Positions 34,843-46,936 are shown, counted from the stretch's first letter. The stretch is 64,000 nucleotides of DNA from Oegoconia quadripuncta (GCA_949316235.1 OX438742.1:32866853-32930852); one strand, 5' to 3'. The notes: generated by a model not told the origin, from the sequence alone. Program-made: numbers and translations.

Positions 34843-35442
34843 GTATTCACTATGCGATTTTTTGCGATGCACAATTAAGTGAGATAATACTTTTTTATAA
34901 TTGTATACTCGTTAATATCACCTTTTGGACAGTAAATATGTTAAAGATGTTGTTGAAGATGAAGTACAGGTCTTAGTAAATGCCTATTCACCCTGCTTAC
35001 ATAATGAATAACCAGACTGTTTAAACGTCTTACAAGGGAAAGCAGATATCTTCATATTCTTAAGGATAGAAAACGAACGTTCTGCATTGTCAATTAGTTA
35101 CAGCAGATACAGCAGTACAAAGGGAACATTCGTAACGCGGCTTCAATATAAGTAAACGCTTGCCTCAAACTCATTTTACACATACACATGTCTGAAGATC
35201 GACCATAATTTTATACTAGGTATAATTTTTCGATATTGTCTCTTAAATATTGCAAACGACCGTTTTAAATCGGCCACCGGTTTCTGCCTGACTACGGCCG
35301 TTATTAGTCGGTGACCATCGCATCGACGGCTGATTTTACGCTAACTCAAAGCATACGCCCTGCACCTGCTGACATTATTTCCGTGTAAGAACGTCTACAC
35401 TCACAGAGTCTACACTACAGAGGTGTGTGCTGCCTACTAAAT

Positions 35443-35511
35443 ATGTTCATCGTCTGCGATACCGCATGTTCACTCTATTCTTCTACCGTCAACAAATATC
35501 GGACCGAGTGG
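35443..35511 (+). CDS. Candidate first coding exon (23 codons)
   Basis: ATG at 35443 opens MFIVCDTACSLYSSTVNKYR then TEW, ending exactly at TGG before a consensus 5' splice site GTGAGT (35512). Most codons end in C or G, unlike the AT-rich flanks. The 200 bases upstream are also fairly GC-rich ('ccaccggtttctgcctgact'), as a 5' untranslated region might be. The frame stays open past the donor for some 33 codons before a stop, so splicing is not forced. No homologue is recognised. It lies between two other candidate first exons on the same strand. Confidence 0.3.
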
Positions 35512-35748
35512 GTGAGTGGGTTCTTTATTACTAATGTATGTACTCTTTTTTCAGCCGATTATTGCCGATTATTGTCAGATTCATTCTCTTGCGCAAGATC
35601 TAACATTTAACTTCCTTCTCGAACATGGTCCAATCCAATTTGAAAATGCAGAATTGGCGCTAAATCAATCGTGCCATTTGCACCGCCAATTGGACACATA
35701 TCGGGGAAGAAGGTGTAACCTTAAAATATCCTGCCTATATTAATATTT

Positions 35749-35840
35749 TTGTTTGTTTGTTTGTAAACGCTTTATTGTACAAAAAGGCAATACATTAATT
35801 TGCATTGATACATAAATTGAGTACAACGGCGGACTTATCC
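35749..35840 (-). repeat. LINE 3' tail, reverse orientation
   Basis: 'tttgtttgtttgtaaacgct' followed by 'ttattgtacaaaaaggcaat' is the minus-strand signature of a LINE 3' end with a (CAAA)n tail. Confidence 0.65.
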
Positions 35841-35896
35841 CTTAACTTATATTTTCCACATTACATACATAAACGCACCCTTTATTGCAAATAAGA

Positions 35897-36715
35897 TCAG
35901 AGATATCCCAAACATAAGCGTTTGGGTGTTTCAAACACTGAAAGTTTAATGTTTGAAACAACATCCATGGTTCACCTTACGGAATATACAGAAATGCACA
36001 CTTGACAGGGGGTGAGCCCATCGCCGTTAAAATGTGCAAGTCTATAGATGTTCTATTACGACACCCACGGGAAGAGATGGGTTGGTTCTATTCTTTTTAC
36101 GTGCCGAAACCGTGCTGCACTTCATATATCCTTACCTATGAAATTGGCGTTTTGTATGAAGAATTTCATTATGACTGTTTTCTCCATACAAACATTTTTG
36201 TTTTATTTTGGGAACGGCAAATCCAATTTAGCTAAACTTTGTGTGTATTTTCGGATACCATTAAGTATAGGCAGCGTTAATTTTTAAAAGGAACCGCTTT
36301 ATAAAAGTTTCAGTGAATCTAAGAAATGATTATGGGAAGCACATAAAAAGACCTCTGTTAAACTTTTTTTTTATTTTGTAATTTAGCCCAGAAATTAAAA
36401 AATATTTCATGTGAAACCTTGAAATAATATTCAATTTTCCAAATAAAAAACAAATTTGGATATAGCTTTGAAAATCGCAGGAATTTGTACATATGATTAA
36501 CGAAGAAAAAAAACTCCAATTTCATAGGTAGTATGAACTCCAAATTCATACCCAATATACACTGGCAGTGACCAGTACAATGTGCCAGATGGTAGTGAGC
36601 TCAAACAACGTGCAGACGGTCCAAAGGTAGAAGTGTTATGTCTGATGTGATGTCAACTGTAGAAGTACAGTCTGTAAGGCACAATTTATCATGTAATTAC
36701 TAAGTATAAGGTAGT
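35897..36715 (+). repeat. E/G repeat, split by MITE-F
   Basis: The E part ('gatatcccaaacataagcg', 'gtgagcccatcgccgtt', 'cacccacgggaagagatggg', 'gtgccgaaaccgtg') runs to 36122. MITE-F occupies 36132-36530. The G part ('gatgtcaactgtagaagtac', 'gcacaatttatcatg') follows to 36715. The same order, inverted and without the MITE, is at 5930-6320. Frames of 77 and 79 codons here are read-through. Confidence 0.7.
36132..36530 (+). mobile_element. MITE-F, full length, inserted in E/G repeat
   Basis: Ends 'ttacctatgaaattggcgtt' and the inverse 'ctccaatttcataggta' form TIRs of about 20 bases. The interior ('tctaagaaatgattatggga', 'caaatttggatatagctttg') is present in opposite orientation at 42490-42895. 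399 bases, no coding capacity. Confidence 0.85.
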
Positions 36716-36911
36716 GAATATCCACTCCGGACAAGCCCAGAATCATGAGGTGGGATTAATTGTCGCTAAAATAGATCGAAACATTCAACAAACAAACATA
36801 GCGTCAACTGTACATTAATAATTGCTGATAGCCAACTGGGTGATACAATGCATTGTTATCTTATCATTGATGATCATCACAATTAGCAATGCAGTGAATG
36901 AAACTACTACT

Positions 36912-37068
36912 CAGTGACTAGTTTGTATATGTATATAACGTTCTGTAAGATCTTTGTTTTTTTAAGTATCCAATACTACAAGTAGATAAAATTTAGCAAA
37001 ACATTGAAAACAGTGAAATAATATTGTTGATGATTTACGAGGCGATGACTGAAAGCGAAAAAACGGAG
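36912..37068 (+). CDS. Candidate first exon with short coding start
   Basis: An initiator-like TCAGTG at about 36911 is followed by about 118 bases, then ATG at 37030 opening MIYEAMTESEKTE, ending at GAG before GTTAGT (37069), an acceptable 5' splice site. The coding text is hydrophilic and GC-balanced, typical of an N-terminus. One upstream ATG near 36931 weakens the start. The frame continues past the donor for 22 codons before a stop. No homologue is recognised. With 30159-30393 and 35443-35511 it may be one of several alternative starts of one gene. Confidence 0.3.
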
Positions 37069-37069
37069 G

Positions 37070-38095
37070 TTAGTCACTCGCGCGCACAGCATTCGAGAGA
37101 TCTAAATAGAGTTGGAATTCACTTTGTTAACTCGTGCTAAGTAGGTCACTTTACATATTATTCCATAATAAATATTTCCCCAGTGTTATGAAAAAGACTA
37201 TTAAAATTGTTTTCATCCGTTCATAATTTACCATGAACTAGGTACAATTTGGAAATAGGACTCTCGTGGATAATTTAAACTGAAAAAGTTTAATTTTATT
37301 TGGGTTAAACGATTTGAATTCGGTTTATGGATCTTTACGTGGAAGTCTCAGAAAGCTTTTTTAGTTAGCTACGTGCGCCGGATTCGAGTCTTTTGATCGT
37401 TGTCAATTACACGGTTTAAATATAAACAGAGAATGTATATTTGGCAGTTAATACGAAAAGAATAAATTCATTTTAGCAAAGATTTAAGGTATCCTAAACG
37501 TTAATAGTCTTTCGGCGTCTTAAGCTTTATGGGTTACATGACGTGATGTGCGAGTTCTACCAAAGCTCCCACAGACTAGAACAACTGCGCACATAAACAG
37601 AAACTTTATCTGATTCCAAATTAAACGCTTTTAGGATTAGTGAGAACGAAACGTGAGAATTAATGGTAATAAAGCAACACACCTTACCACTGATGTTTCC
37701 AAGTATCAGGTAAATAATTTTCTGAAGAATGACTCCATGGATCTATCTATTTTCGTTGTTTATAGAACGATAAAAAGTATGTTCCGAAAGTGTTGTCTGA
37801 ACACAGTGTCGGCGGTGTGCGGTGATGCAGCGTGATCGCCAATTTCTGAGAATAACGCTCTAAACATTTTATGACGATAGAATTTAATACAACATTCAAC
37901 CAAATATACCGCCTATTTTAGATGATTGAGTAGGTCGGTATAGATAGCTTTGGCGCTATGGAATATCTTTATAAAGATTAGCAGAAATGTATTTTCACCC
38001 AGCTGCAAGAAGGGTTATGTTTTTCGCGCGTATCTATGAGATTCTTTATTTCCTTGTACCATCCAAACCGCTGGATGGATTTTAATGAATGGGTT
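37070..38095. other. Unassigned stretch
   Basis: Would be intron if the exon at 36912-37068 is real. No repeat or domain was seen. A 60-codon frame at 37653-37835 begins with GTG and has no recognisable content. Confidence 0.35.
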
Positions 38096-38109
38096 TCGTT
38101 TATCGTCAG

Positions 38110-38140
38110 AATTTCTAACCACTACACCAAACAGGTCGTC
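38110..38140 (-). repeat. SINE-C head fragment
   Basis: 'ctaaccactacaccaaacag' with 'gtcgtcaaa' is the inverse of the SINE-C A-box arm. Neighbouring K-type words ('ggatggattttaatgaatgg') lie at 38073. Confidence 0.5.
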
Positions 38141-38264
38141 AAAACTTTAGGGGCAGGTCGCTCTAGGTCCTCAAAAAAAATTTTTTTTTTACAAGATTTA
38201 ATTTTATTCATTTGGCGTTATTAATATGTATATCTATCCATGCAAAATTACAGCTTTCTAGTAC

Positions 38265-38365
38265 TAAGAGCGTCTGAGCTAAGCCCAGGACAGACAGACA
38301 GACGGACATGGCGATACAATAAGGGTTCCTTGTTGATAACGGAACCTACAAGGTACCTAGGAATT
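38265..38365 (+). repeat. Common Lepidoptera repeat fragment
   Basis: 'gacagacagacagacggaca' followed by 'aagggttccttgttgataac' and 'ggaaccta' is a frequent repeat wording; similar words are at 24285 and 53168. Confidence 0.45.
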
Positions 38366-38934
38366 TAAAATAAGCGTTTCCAATTTGAGTTCTATTATGT
38401 CCTACATTCTTACATTCTTTCTTACATTCTTATACATACTTGAGATTCATTGCTGAACTAGCTGAGGTTAGAAGATGTTACAGTTTTATAATCAACCACT
38501 CTTTTAATGTTAGGAAAATTTGGTCAAAAACCTCAGAATCTGTTGCATGTTTCATGTATGGACATGTAAATCGAATGCCAATGCGAAAGCACAAAATTTT
38601 AAAAACGCACAAGCGAATGGTAATTCTCCCAGTGGCAGTACAGACTCCCGGAGTCTTTAAATGTTCAGAATACTAATAAACGGCTCTATCTTACTAATTT
38701 AAATATATTTGTGTTAAAAAAAATTTATGTTCACACATTCAGAATTTTGCTTGCCCCTAGTTTTATATCCAACAACCGGTCAAGTGCAGACCAACAAACT
38801 GTGACAGAAACATGTTTGTTTGATTTCGTCACAGTTTATTTTGTATCAAAGATCACACATCATGACATAGAGATCCAAATCAAAATATTTTGAAGAAAGT
38901 GGTTTAAAAATGATTGAACCAACCACCAAAAAAC

Positions 38935-39095
38935 CTCAGCACGTTTCAACGGCGATGGACCCGCCCCCTGTCACGTGTGCATTTCTGTTTCTTTCGATAA
39001 TTTAATTCTGTTAATTGAATTAATCGTAGATGTTATTTTAAGCATTAATCTTTTTGGGATATCTTTGACCACCCTATTTGCGCCAAAGATGTGAT
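38935..39095 (-). repeat. E/G repeat fragment
   Basis: 'cgtttcaacggcgatggacc', 'ccctgtcacgtgtgcatttc' and 'ttgggatatctttgaccacc' match the E part on the minus strand. The middle has 'ttctgttaattgaatta' not seen in other copies. Confidence 0.6.
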
Positions 39096-39099
39096 GTAT

Positions 39100-40325
39100 G
39101 TACAAAGAAATAAAAGAAGATAAAATGAACATATATTATACATAGGTACATACTAATGCGTTCTAGATAATGACCCCGACTAGACAGAGTGGGAAAAAAA
39201 TATTATATATAGCCTATACGGCTTAGAAATATTTAAATGAAATTTATATTTCAGCATAACGGTTTTGGGTCAGCATTGTATACAAAACACCTAAATATTA
39301 GATCGTAACTCATTCCTTTACGAGCTTGAAACTAGTGATATATGGACAATAGAGCTTCGCTTTGTCTTTTGGGTACGGGACCTTAATTACAAAATTTCCT
39401 GGCAAAATCCCCGATTTTTCATTAATTTGTAGTGGTATGTTTTTAATGCGAAGAATCGATATAAATTTTTTTTTAAACAACATACAAATATTAATATATA
39501 ATAAAAATTGGTTTTCAATTGTAATTGTTTCTGAGTTGATTTTTTATAATTTAAGTCAAACCATTAAACCTACTCAAATATATGCATTTCTTTTTATTAT
39601 GTATTGTTATATGTATATTTCTTTAAAAAATTCCTGTAAAATTTATAGCCCCGGTTTCCCTACAGCCCCCCAATTTCTGGACAATGACAATAATTTATGA
39701 AGTCTCCTAGGAGTCCGGAGTTTTTCGACCTATCCAAGTAAAAGCTTAAACATAGCTGACGTGGATAATGCTGAATGATAGTAATTAACTTATTTAAAAA
39801 ATAATGTAGCTATATACAATTACATATTTATTTAAAAATTACTTGCAACATTCAACGCTGTCATTTCCAATAACACCTAATGTCCAGTTTATGGATTACG
39901 TGTGGATTCTAATTTATATGCAGAGATGTGACACATTAGTTGTATCGCTCTCAAACTCAAGGAATGTAAGAGTAGGGGTCACCAGACGTCACTATTTAGG
40001 CACCGTCAGTTTGAAAATGTTAGGCTTGTATGGATTATTTAGGTGCTAATAAAACAAATCTTAATAATTATGTTTAAATTATCAATAAGAAACTTTTTGT
40101 ATAATTTGGTAATAATAAGCCTAAAATGCACTAGACATTAAATACAACAGACTTTTTTTTAATCTTAAGTTTGCAAACCAAAATTCATACCAATGTAGGT
40201 ACCTACGTGTTTCACGTATTACTAAGTAAGTCGCACCACGCACTCTTATGTCCCTTTAGTACAAGTTACGCTTTCTGTTATTATTCAATTCTGTTTTGTT
40301 AGAGTTAATTTGAATTCAGTTTTCC
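39100..40325. other. Unassigned AT-rich stretch
   Basis: Contains 'tttgggtacgggacctta' at 39368, a common repeat end also seen at 22127, and 'gatcgtaactcattcc' at 39302, repeated at 49625. The 112-codon frame at 39362-39700 has no domain and starts in the repeat. Confidence 0.4.
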
Positions 40326-40330
40326 CTAAA

Positions 40331-40400
40331 TGGGGATCGAACCCGCGACCTCCGATTCTTAAACCCAATGTTGTTTACATTGCGCCACGGAGGCGGTTAA
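40331..40400 (-). repeat. SINE-B head only
   Basis: Inverse of 'cgcctccgtggcgcaatgt' and B box 'cgggttcgatcccca'. The body that should lie to the left is absent. Confidence 0.75.
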
Positions 40401-40819
40401 ATGTTTTTTTTAAATAATTGAAAATTGATTACGAGTTTAACAAATTGTCCTATTAATTTTCTATTCTCCATCTTTACGTATTGAATCAAAAATCGGTCTA
40501 GACTTAGTCAGTTATCAAGCTATAGGTCAGACGACAGGTTGTCTATCATAATTTCCGCCAATATATCATTGCTTCCTCATAGAGACGATGTGCGCATGAT
40601 AAGCAAGGAAACGATTATATTGGTCCGTATGTGTGTATAGACATAGGTGGGTACATACATTGAAACACCAGACGAATAACAATTAGTGTTTCTTAAACAA
40701 AATTTAGCGGCGCCATGATGATATTATTCTTTAGGATGGATTAAGACAAGAAACAATATGTTTCTGTGGAGCTGTTTCCATACTTTGAATTAATTATAAA
40801 CGTCATCCAATCCAACTAA

Positions 40820-40990
40820 TATATAATTATTATAAATAGCGAAATTTTGTTTGTTGTTGCTCAGTCACGGATGAACGGATTTGGATGAAATTTGGTATAC
40901 ACCCGTCGAACCATGCTTATAAAAATGTTTGCGTTCAATCTTTAATAATATGCTGTGTATCACGTTTGTGTTCTATCACTAAATTTGGCA
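40820..40990 (+). repeat. K-type Lepidoptera repeat
   Basis: 'taattattataaatagcgaa', 'cagtcacggatgaacggatt' and 'ggatgaaatttggtataca' match the core at 18846. Confidence 0.6.
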
Positions 40991-41749
40991 TCACATAAGC
41001 GCCCTAGAAATAAGGATAAAGAAATAAACGTCAAATGGATAGACGTATCGAGGAACTATAATTTACTGCAAGGGCGCTTACGTGGTACCAAATAAACGGC
41101 AAATTTTTGCTATTGAACACAAAAAAAATTACGTTGTAGGTACGTCTACAGGTCTATGCCACAGAAGAGGACATGAGATACTTTATATGGCAATTATGTT
41201 GATTGTTCCCGCGGAATAAACAGATTACACATATAAAGGATTTAACAAAAACAAACGACTTCTACGCGGGAGAAACGCGGGTAGTTACAAGTGTCATATT
41301 TCAGCTGCAATCCCAATAGCAAAGCGAATTATATTGCCCGTGCGAGAAAAAAATCTATAATTTACAACATTTTCACATTTAGAGGAATATGCAGCATGGG
41401 TAAGCCAAATTTAAGTGATTTGGTAGTCAGGCAGGCTATAGTGCATTCCTTGCTGCATAATCCATTATTGTTCGATAATAGCAAAAGTGTCCAGACCACA
41501 AATGGATACAACGTTTAACTAGCCCCCACCTACGTACAACGTCACGACTATTACGGTAATGTTTCATACCTTTAACGCACGCATCACGAACTCTAAAAGG
41601 GACATTAGTGTTCGATAATCATTGTTTAGACTTGCATCACAGAAGCAGATAGATTGGTAGCATGTTTGTATGTATTCAATTATTAACGTATGTACGAGTA
41701 TTTATATAGGTATCTACTGAGGTATCAACAGCAGGGTGAATAGGCATCT

Positions 41750-42050
41750 ACTGAGATCGCGTACTTCATCTTCGGCCACATCGTCACTTCCCATCAGGTG
41801 AGATTGCGGTCAAATGCGTATCCAGTTAACCATAAAAAAAAAAAATATTTTATTAAAATTAGTTTACCGCACACGCTACCTACCTATCATGTGCGTAATG
41901 CTTCCTAACACAAAGGTTGCATGGAAGAGATCGCTTTTAGTGATAAGGCCGCCAAATTATACTGTCCTCTTTTTTTTATTTACCTTTGTGTTATGTTTCT
42001 TAGTGTTGTGCCATAAATATTTTTTTTGTGTTTTTTTGTTTATTTGTTTT
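41750..42050 (+). repeat. SINE-B-like end followed by LINE 3' tail
   Basis: 'cccatcaggtgagattgcgg' and an A12 run end one element near 41840. 'gcatggaagagatcgctttt' and 'gataaggccgcca', then a long T-rich tract, is a LINE tail from 41918. The 114-codon frame at 41814-42158 is made of these repeats. Confidence 0.55.
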
Positions 42051-42489
42051 TACAATCCGACGAAGACAGAAAAAATTACAAAGAGAAAAATCAAAAAATA
42101 TATTTTGGAGCAAATAAGCTTAAATAGCGTCATCAGAACATTACACACCAGCCAATAGAACGTAAGCTCCCATGGCCCGAATTGCATTGTTCCTATTTTA
42201 TACTCGTCATGTTGGGCTGGCGGGCTCGTGTACTAAAGACTCTGCTGTTTGCTACCTATCACTGGTTTATGCTGTTATATTCATAAAGTTGCGTAAAGAA
42301 ATTAATACATAACACAAAAAATAATTACTTAAATTATGCATGGAGATTAGAGAAGAGGGACGTTAAACCAACACAAGAGGTGGTTGTTCAATTGAAACAT
42401 TAAAAATATGGTACACGTTCAAAGTCAATAGAACACTGTAGCAATTGTTCTTACGTAGGTGTAGGTAATAATTTGTATATATTGGGTCT

Positions 42490-42895
42490 TTACCTATGAA
42501 ATTGGAGTTTTTTTTCTTCGTTCATCATATGCATCAATTCCTGCGATTTTCAAAGCTATATCCAAATTTGTTTTTTATTTGGAAAATGGAATATTATTTC
42601 AAGGTTTCACGTGAAATATTTTTTAATTCTGGGCTAAATCACATAATAATAAAAATTTGAACAGAGCTCTTTTCATGTGCTTCCCATAATCATTTCTTAG
42701 ATTCGCTGAAGCTTTTATAAAGCAGTTACTTTTGAAAATTAATGCTGCCTATACTTAACTTAATGTTATCCGATAATACACACAGAGTTTAGCTAAATTT
42801 GGATTTGCCGTTCCCAAAAAAAAAATCGAAAATGTTTGTATGGAGTAAACAGTCTTAATGAAATTCTTCATACAAAACGCCAATTTCATAGGTAA
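42490..42895 (-). mobile_element. MITE-F, full length
   Basis: Opposite orientation to the copy at 36132-36530, with the same TIRs ('ttacctatgaaattggagtt' and its inverse ending at 42895) and matching interior throughout. Perhaps a TTA or TA target duplication; this is not clear. Confidence 0.85.
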
Positions 42896-43263
42896 GGACC
42901 TAATAGATAGATTCATATAATACATAACCGTCATCAGAAATCATTCCCACTTCCTCGTACGTGAAATGCATTTATTGATCGTTGTCTTTCTTTCTCATAT
43001 ACATAAATTTACCCCTGGATGTGATAGAGATGGACATGTAAACGACCGAGTAGTAACGTCTTATTGCAGCCAATCATCTATATTCGTGGTGGCTAGTGGA
43101 ATATTATCGAAACTTCCGCTTGTCTTAAGTCATTGACTTTAAGGATGGTCGGTGTTTGGATAGTAGTTGTGACCATTTATTTAGTCTGTGCCATTACCGT
43201 ACAGAAATGAATAGACTAACACAATTCTATTCCCTTTTGTTTTGTGAAGGTTTATATTTATTT

Positions 43264-43362
43264 GTTTGGTGTAGTGGTTAGAAACTCTGCTACTATACTA
43301 AAAGGTCGCAAGTTCGAATCCCGCTAAGGGCATACATGTTTGTATGTTGAATATAGATATTT
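43264..43362 (+). repeat. SINE-C head
   Basis: 'gtttggtgtagtggttagaa' and B box 'gcaagttcgaatcccgct', then 'ggcatacatgtttgtatg'. The body stops after about 30 bases. Confidence 0.75.
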
Positions 43363-44517
43363 CAAAGGGATTTTCTTTTGATCGTATTTTAATGCTATTA
43401 TTTTTTTTTGGCATAAGAATACTTGAAGGGTTTCACTTTGCCATTATATTTTATTGTTGAAACAATGCAACATCATTTATGTCATTTTGAATAATAAATT
43501 ATTATTCTTAAAAAAATATTCTTGTTAGGCGTAGTGTAATAATATCGATATGTTAGAATGTCGATGAAATACTAACTGCAATTCCCAGGACAATTGACGA
43601 CGAACATTTGATACAGATAGTGGCACATTGGCACTTTTATACAACTAAGTCATGTGGTGTTTTTTTTTTCAATCACATATGTTTTAAACACAATGCAGTT
43701 TATTGTTCTTTAGACAGGCAGGACCACGACATGGGAATACTAAAAAACAAAAGTTGTACTTGACAATACTCGTATACTCCGCGTACTTGTTGTCCCAGAC
43801 GAAGGGCAAGTGTGACCACTCGGCGCTTTGGCGCACAATGGGGCCTTTTTATTACTCCCCGGAGTATCTTACTCTGTAATGTACTGCTTTAAAGCGTTTT
43901 GAATATTGAAAAGAGTAGAGACTGCTGTATTGATTTGATTTAAGTAACTTTATTTAATGGAGCTTAAATTTACGAATATGACTGTCATGTAATCTTGTCT
44001 ATAGTCCGACAATATTTGCCAGTTTAATAAAGAAACATCCGTCGGTCATTCTGTTAAAGGCATTTATATCTATTGAAAATAGATACGTATATATACCCGA
44101 CTGTCTCAGGAAGGAGGGTAATGTTTTTTGGGTGTATGTATGTAGATTCCTATGTTACCTCCTATAGCGTAAACGGCTTGACCGATTTCGAGGTGCGTGG
44201 TGTCGTTAGATTCGTTTTGATCTCTGGAGTGTCATAGAATATAATAGAGTTATAGTAAAAAATCCAACATCGCTCACGTATAATATTTATTTATTTATTA
44301 GGATCACTTACATACATTTTATGTTATTGAAAATAATTATTATAAAGTAGTATTCTACTACAATATGCGACAATATCAGGTGAACACAGCATTCATAAGT
44401 AGCAAGGAACACAAATACAAAATACAAAACATGCCGACGGGTCTTTTTGGTTTTTAAACTTATGTAGTTAATTTTATATTTGAAAATTGTTTGTTATTCT
44501 AAAATTACGTAAGTAAG
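43363..44517. other. Mostly unassigned, with K-like and LINE-tail words
   Basis: 'tcaggaaggagggtaatg' with 'gcgtaaacggcttgaccgat' at 44107-44190 is a repeat fragment. 'atttatttatttattagg' and 'gacgggtctttttgg' mark other ends. No gene was seen. Confidence 0.4.
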
Positions 44518-44705
44518 GTAGCGGGTTCGAATCCCGCTAGGGGCATATGTTTGTATGATAAATACTGACATGTGTACCCGAGTTATGGATGTTTTTCATT
44601 TATATATGTATTTATTTACAAAAAAAATGTGTTTGTGTAGTGTATCAACAACCTGGTATCCACAACACAAGCCTATAGTTGCTTAAAGTGGAACTAGATG
44701 GCGCC
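44518..44705 (+). mobile_element. SINE-C lacking the first part of its head
   Basis: Begins at the B box 'gcgggttcgaatcccgct', then body 'gtgtacccgagttatggatg' and tail 'gcctatagttgcttaaagtg' with 'gaactagatggcgcc'. Confidence 0.8.
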
Positions 44706-44709
44706 AAAA

Positions 44710-46600
44710 TATAGGTCTAAACTCTGGTTTCCCTTCACGGGCTTGGCATATAGATTTTGTCTCTAATTTTGTGTAAGTACTTTTGTAAGATTTATATTTT
44801 GGTTAAATAAGAAAGAGAAAAGCTAAAAGAAACTTAATGACGAAAACTTTTAACCTGAAAACCCTAGCTTTTATATTCGAAATGTTTTTGAAGTATGTTT
44901 GTCAAACATATTTGGCAAAATATAAATTTACAAGTTCACTCATACGTAATGTTGTCAATTATGAATTTGTCAGTTTAAAACAACTCCACTGCTACCTCAT
45001 GCCTATAGGTATATCTAATCTAAGAACTCAAATGCAGTAGTTCCACTTAAGAGGCAGGCGTACCGATCCCTAGTTTTTTGTTCGGTAGGTACCTTTCTAG
45101 TACTGAACACAAAAATAGTTAAGCTGCCTATGTAGTCAAATTCGTTGTATTATTTTAATTGTAATTTCTTTACTAGGGCCTGGTGGACAACGACCAGGAT
45201 GTGGAATGGTAGAGTACCAATTGACCGGAATCGTACGTGTTGAAACTATTGATTCTAACGCATACATAACGCATGGTATACCGTACTGTACGCCGTTAGC
45301 ATAACGTATCCTTGCATTATTAATTACCTACTCCTGACAAATTAGCTACAATGAAATTGTTCTTTTAAATTATTTTTTTATATAGATGTAAGTTCTTATT
45401 ATAAAATTACTGCCGTCTCCTGTTTCATTGGGTGAGTGCTGCATTCTTCCAATGGATCAAAAGACAGGTCAGGTGCTATCACTATGTATAAATGGAGGGC
45501 TATATTCTTTTATTTAAATTTTAAATGTAACATAACTTGACAGACATACAAGTCTTATTATGGGTATACAAGAAGCCTTACTGCTGTCTCTTATTATTTT
45601 AATTATACTATAAGTGGGTAAGTATAAGTAGGCCTTGTGGTGATTGAAAATTATTCCCTCAAAATTGTACACACGGTTTACGGAAAATAACTCCTTCGTA
45701 GGACTCAAAAAGTACACATCTTTTTACAGCAGTCAATTTTTTTCTAATATGTCAAATCAAAACTTTCTTAAAACATGGTTGCTTTAAACGGTAGGTACGT
45801 AATAAGTCTGCCGTCTCTAATAAAGATTTTTTATAGGTAAATTTGAATTCAATATTATAGTTATTACGAAAAAACAAGAGCGCTACTTAAATCTAGCCAA
45901 TAAACGCCAGTATCAAAGAAATCCTCTAAGCAACACTTTTGTAAATGACATGTTACAAGAATTCAAAACAAGCAGTGGGAATGCTAATGACTGTTGCGGC
46001 GTGAAATCGTCTCATTTGTAAACGATTGACTACATGCAACTTAAATTTCGAAGTTGGAATTAGGCCACCACACCGTCGCGCCGTATGCATATTTTCAGGT
46101 TTTGGTAAATTATGGTCTGTTATTGATAGCTATATGGGAGGTACAAGGCAGTTACCAATCGTTAACTATGTTAGGGAAGAACGACAAAGATAGTCGGACC
46201 ACGTGGCCTGAGCGAAATCCTAGTACGTGTGTTGGTGCGAGTACCTACCTAAGCTGGTCTCGTTGCGTTTACAGTTCCGGTAGCATATTGTGGTCAGCTT
46301 TTACAGGTAGTGTCATCTTGCTGCCGATTGTACATAAGTGGATTAATGCACTTGGATGTGGCTTGTGGTTTTCATTATTGAAAGACTTGCCATAATCGTC
46401 CTCTTTATAAAAACCTTATTTGTTAAATCTGGCTAAGCGCGTCAACTTTGGTGATTAAATAGCAATCTTCGACTTTCTATACTTAGCTTTGAGTCAGGGT
46501 ATAGATATTAATCCTTTTATGGGCTTATTTCCGGCGCGTTGTTGGTACTGAAAATTACGATTTAATAAGACTTGCATTAGTCCAAATTTCTGCCATTGAA
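44710..46600. other. Unassigned stretch
   Basis: Frames at 44837-45040 and 46054-46395 have no recognisable domain. The latter (113 codons) starts with TTG and contains an acceptor-like 'gcatattttcag' at 46087-46098. No shared repeats were seen. Confidence 0.35.
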
Positions 46601-46685
46601 AAATCTCGTTTCGTTTGAGTTTATTTTTAATGCATTTAGTAAGAGATAGGGAGGAAGTCACTGAAAACTTTCATTTAAAGAACTA

Positions 46686-46761
46686 TCCAACGATCAGTCG
46701 TTGGACCTCAGTTTGGAACACCTTCATGAGGTCAGCCTCACGAAGGTATTGCAAACTGAGG
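46686..46761. other. Two back-to-back hairpins with identical TCAG loops
   Basis: 46686-46705 is an 8-base stem 'tccaacga' closed by TCAG. 46706-46761 follows directly: two 26-base arms around TCAG at 46732-46735, with 23 of 26 positions paired. No coding content. It could be a folded RNA, the tip of a palindromic MITE or a transposon terminus. Confidence 0.75.
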
Positions 46762-46936
46762 TGTAAACCATCGCGCCCTCAAAATTTTTTTTTGAGATTG
46801 TAATCTCACTCTTTGTACACATGTAGCTTGCAAATGTATTTCACTTCTAATGAAACGTCAAGCATCGCGTGCGACAAAGGTGTAAAACATCACACCTTCT
46901 ATTGTCTATTCTGAGATTTTAATCTCACGTTAAAGT
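46758..46936 (+). repeat. Diverged direct repeat with internal small palindromes
   Basis: A module 'aggtgtaaaccatcgcgcc' then 'tgagattgtaatctcac' (46760-46808) recurs as 'aggtgtaaaacatcacacc' then 'tgagattttaatctcac' (46880-46927). Each ends in a 14-base inverted repeat of 'gagatt'. Confidence 0.6.

Noticed and set aside
41814..42158. 114-codon frame
   Set aside because: Composed of an A-tailed repeat end and a LINE 3' tail.
46054..46395. 113-codon frame with an acceptor-like site
   Set aside because: No ATG start, no domain, no donor at a matching place; kept only as an unassigned stretch.
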